This document shows, one piece after another, positions 62,399-64,000 of a stretch of DNA of 64,000 nucleotides; the stretch's first letter is position 1; every line of letters begins with the position of its first letter. Made by a program: the position numbers and the translations under genes. The DNA is from Inquilinus limosus (GTDB lineage Bacteria > Pseudomonadota > Alphaproteobacteria > DSM-16000 > Inquilinaceae): positions 1 to 64,000 of the forward strand of contig NZ_NHON01000015.1 of the NCBI RefSeq assembly GCF_002195995.1. The letters are read 5' to 3'. Under the pieces are notes generated by a model. That model ran no database searches. It was not told the DNA's origin and saw only the letters and a program-made list of their open reading frames with translations.

Positions 62399-62481
62399 AT
62401 TGCGAGGAGGCGAAGCCGACGAAGCAATCCAGGGGCCGGTTCGAGCCACCCTGGATCGCTTCGCTGCGCTCGCGATGACGG
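62395..62481. repeat. family A palindromic repeat, copy 4
   Basis: An 87-bp palindrome with CGTCATTGCGAGGAGGCGAA at the left and GGATCGCTTCGCTGCGCTCG then CGATGACGG at the right; the same orientation as copies 1 and 2 and slightly more diverged. It lies between the convergent cytochrome c' and serine-hydrolase genes, overlapping the preceding hairpin by four bases. Confidence 0.88.
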
Positions 62482-62499
62482 TCCGTTTGCCGGCTTGTC

Positions 62500-63672
62500 C
62501 TACCCCACCGCCCCCGCGACCGCCCGGAAGCCGGCCAGCAGCCGGTGGTCGAGCGCGTCGTCCACCGCCGCGGGCTGCGACGACATCTTGGCGATGACCA
62601 GCTCGGCGGCGCGGTCGACATAGATCCACTGGCCGTGGATGCCGATGCCGCAGACCACGTCGCGGCCCGGTCCCGGCACGTACCACTGGCTGCGGTAGCG
62701 TCCCTGCGGCGCCAGGTCGGCCAGGTCGCCCCGGGCCCAGGCCTGGGGGTCGCCGTTGTCGAGAATGTCGTCGATCCAGCCCTGGGGCACCACCTGGGTG
62801 CCGCCGACACGGCCGTCCCGCCGCACCAGCTCGCCGATCCGGGCCAGGTCGCGCAGGGTCATGCCGATGCCGCCGGCGGTGCGCGCAGCACCCCGCCCGT
62901 CGAGCGTGATGTACGCATCCGCCTCCGCCCACATCGGCCGCCACAGCAGCTCGGTCATCAGGGGCGCGAAGCGCATGCCCGAGGCGCGCTCGCAGATCCA
63001 GCCCAGCATGTCGGAGTTGGGCGAGACGTAGTGGAAGGTCTCGCCATGCCGGCTGCCATCGGCCGGCAGGCGGGCGATGAAGCCGTGCAGGTCGTTGTCC
63101 CGCGCCACCGCGCTGGGCGGGTTCCAGCCCATGGCGACGCGGTAGCGGGCGACGTCGCCGGCCGGGTCGACATAGTCCTCGACGAAGCGGATGCCGACCG
63201 TCATGTCCAGCACGTGGCGGACGGTGGCGCCGTCATAGGCCGACCCCGCCGCCTCCGGCACATAGGCGGTGACCGGTGCCTCCGGGTCGAGCTGGCCGCG
63301 CCCGGCCAGGATGCCGGCGACCAGGCCGGTGATCGACTTGCTGATCGAGAAGACGATGTGCTGGGTCTTCGGCCCCTGCCCATGGCCGTAGTGCTCGGCC
63401 ACCATCGCGCCGCGATGCAGCACCAGGAAGCCGTCGGTGTCGCTGCCCGCCAGCAGCCCGGCGACCGAGACGCCCTGCCCCGGCACCGCGATCCGGTCCA
63501 GATCCAGACCCGGCCCGGACCTGAAGCAGGCGGCGAACTCGCCGCGCGGGATCTCCGCCGCCGGCACCAGCCGCCGGACATTCTGGAAGCCCCAGCGGCT
63601 GTAGGGCGCCTGGCGCCAGTTGGCCAGCGTCGCCTCCGGCGCCGCCCCATTGCTCTGCAGCTCGATCACCAT
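62500..63672 (-). CDS. serine hydrolase of the beta-lactamase (class C-like) family
   Basis: A 390-residue protein of the penicillin-binding-like hydrolase group. The nucleophile motif SISK is at residues 109-112 (FSISKSITGLVAG), the second motif reads YVSPNSDMLGWICERASG near 215-232, and the rest has the lid and RTAGGIGMTLRDLARIGELV helix of the 6-aminohexanoate-dimer-hydrolase/EstB type. No signal peptide is visible, so it is probably a cytoplasmic esterase or amidase and not a resistance enzyme. The ATG at 63672 is used. It converges on the cytochrome c' gene. Confidence 0.87.
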   Translation of the reverse strand: MVIELQSNGAAPEATLANWRQAPYSRWGFQNVRRLVPAAEIPRGEFAACFRSGPGLDLDRIAVPGQGVSVAGLLAGSDTDGFLVLHRGAMVAEHYGHGQGPKTQHIVFSISKSITGLVAGILAGRGQLDPEAPVTAYVPEAAGSAYDGATVRHVLDMTVGIRFVEDYVDPAGDVARYRVAMGWNPPSAVARDNDLHGFIARLPADGSRHGETFHYVSPNSDMLGWICERASGMRFAPLMTELLWRPMWAEADAYITLDGRGAARTAGGIGMTLRDLARIGELVRRDGRVGGTQVVPQGWIDDILDNGDPQAWARGDLADLAPQGRYRSQWYVPGPGRDVVCGIGIHGQWIYVDRAAELVIAKMSSQPAAVDDALDHRLLAGFRAVAGAVG

Positions 63673-63704
63673 CGCCGTCCCTGCTTCTTTCGCCCTTGAA
63701 GGGG

Positions 63705-63782
63705 CCGCCGCCTTGGGGCGGCGGTCCTACACTAGACGAAGTCGGCGGCGGACCGCAGGGGGGTGATGGCCCCCCCTTTTTT
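63705..63782 (+). terminator. two GC hairpins and a T-run on the plus strand
   Basis: Between two minus-strand genes lies a hairpin CCGCCGCC-TTGG-GGCGGCGG at 63705-63724. A second, GGGGGG-N6-CCCCCC at 63758-63776, is followed at once by TTTTTT. The T-run makes it an intrinsic terminator in the plus direction, but no plus-strand gene precedes it. On the minus strand the stem could still weakly end the RTX gene at 63782. Confidence 0.6.
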
Positions 63783-64000
63783 CAGAGGATGAAGTCCGCC
63801 GCGGTCAGGACGTGGTCGGAGACCACGTTGATGGCGAAGTCCGGCGCCTTGTCGCCGTTGCTGTCGGCATAGACCACCTGGACCGCCCCGGCGGTGACGA
63901 TGCGGATCTCGCCCGCATGGCCGGTGAAGGCGCCGGTGCCGAGGGTGAAGTCGATGCGGATGGCCGACAGGTCGATCCTGTCGCCGGTCGAGAAATCCGC
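63782..64000 (-). CDS. C-terminus of an RTX-type calcium-binding secreted protein (partial)
   Basis: The last 72 codons of a gene that enters from the right edge. The text runs DRIDLSAIRIDFTLGTG, then AFTGHAGEIRIV, VVYADSNGDKAPDFAINVV and ends LTAADFIL. This is the pattern of the C-terminal M10-serralysin/RTX secretion domain: the LSAIxAD strand, the GHAGELR turn, the DxNGDxxxDF calcium site, and the terminal D-F-I-L tetrad recognised by type I secretion systems. The protein is probably an extracellular hydrolase or surface protein; its catalytic part is outside the window. Confidence 0.8.
   Translation of the reverse strand, partial: ADFSTGDRIDLSAIRIDFTLGTGAFTGHAGEIRIVTAGAVQVVYADSNGDKAPDFAINVVSDHVLTAADFIL

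Noticed and set aside
62500-63672. antibiotic-resistance class C beta-lactamase
   Set aside because: SxxK is present but there is no signal peptide and the second motif and overall layout resemble EstB/6-aminohexanoate-dimer hydrolases.

Overview
This is a GC-rich (about 70% by eye), gene-dense chromosomal segment from an alphaproteobacterium, most likely of the Rhodospirillales (Inquilinus or Azospirillaceae-like; this placement is inference). The support is codon use and a gene set typical of the group: both Fur/Mur-type and Irr regulators, TauABCD, CUT1 sugar importers, glcDEF, ETF-quinone oxidoreductase divergent from a uracil-DNA glycosylase, and short intergenic palindromes of alphaproteobacterial type. 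I see no tRNA, rRNA, CRISPR array, insertion sequence, phage gene or replication origin. The window looks like core chromosome with catabolic modules, not an island.

Layout. 1-2.4 kb: the 5' end of a short-chain dehydrogenase, a YciI-like protein, a Bcr/CflA exporter and an M48-type metallopeptidase. 2.8-6.3 kb: a complete taurine import and desulfonation operon, tauABCD. 6.5-18.1 kb: a sugar or glycoside module. Seven leftward genes (two CUT1 ABC importer sets without an ATPase, and a natural Gfo/Idh/MocA-aldo/keto reductase fusion) face a rightward ROK regulator, a Gfo/Idh/MocA dehydrogenase and a ThuA-like protein. 18.4-25.7 kb: ExoD, a membrane redox-type adenylate cyclase, a Fur/Mur regulator, an MscS channel, a SUOX-fold oxidoreductase and a SYLF lipoprotein. 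25.8-34 kb: cobalamin tail assembly (cobC-like, cobS, cobT) split by a MATE exporter/TetR pair, a Na/Pi cotransporter and a NUDIX hydrolase. 34-39.8 kb: a second sugar or sugar-acid module (KDG-kinase-like, aldose dehydrogenase, Bug/TctC binding protein, FadR-type regulator, SDR, hydratase). 39.9-46 kb: a methyltransferase, an AceE-like E1 enzyme and a DUF1800/DUF1501 pair. 46-54 kb: leuA with a probable leaderless attenuator peptide, an esterase, moaB, a cluster-poor uracil-DNA glycosylase, ETF-QO and irr. 54-61.7 kb: a class A penicillin-binding protein, a glycolate oxidase operon interrupted by a GlsB-like gene, and rpmJ. 61.9-64 kb: cytochrome c', a serine hydrolase and the C-terminus of an RTX-type secreted protein.

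The most distinctive non-coding content is a set of intergenic palindromes in at least four families (called A to D here). Family A is about 90 bp (four copies), family B about 80-90 bp (two copies). Family C is CCTCTCCC/GGGAGAGG-based (six loci) and family D a single 140-bp hairpin. At 18.15-18.33 kb a family A element sits exactly inside the two arms of a family C element. At 29.3 kb a family C element supplies the last residues of a TetR protein. At 8.3-8.5 kb one lies between a binding-protein gene and its permease genes, as REP sequences do in enterobacterial malE-malF.

Start codons were chosen from ribosome-binding sites, translational coupling and family alignment from memory. No database search was run, so family names rest on motif recognition.
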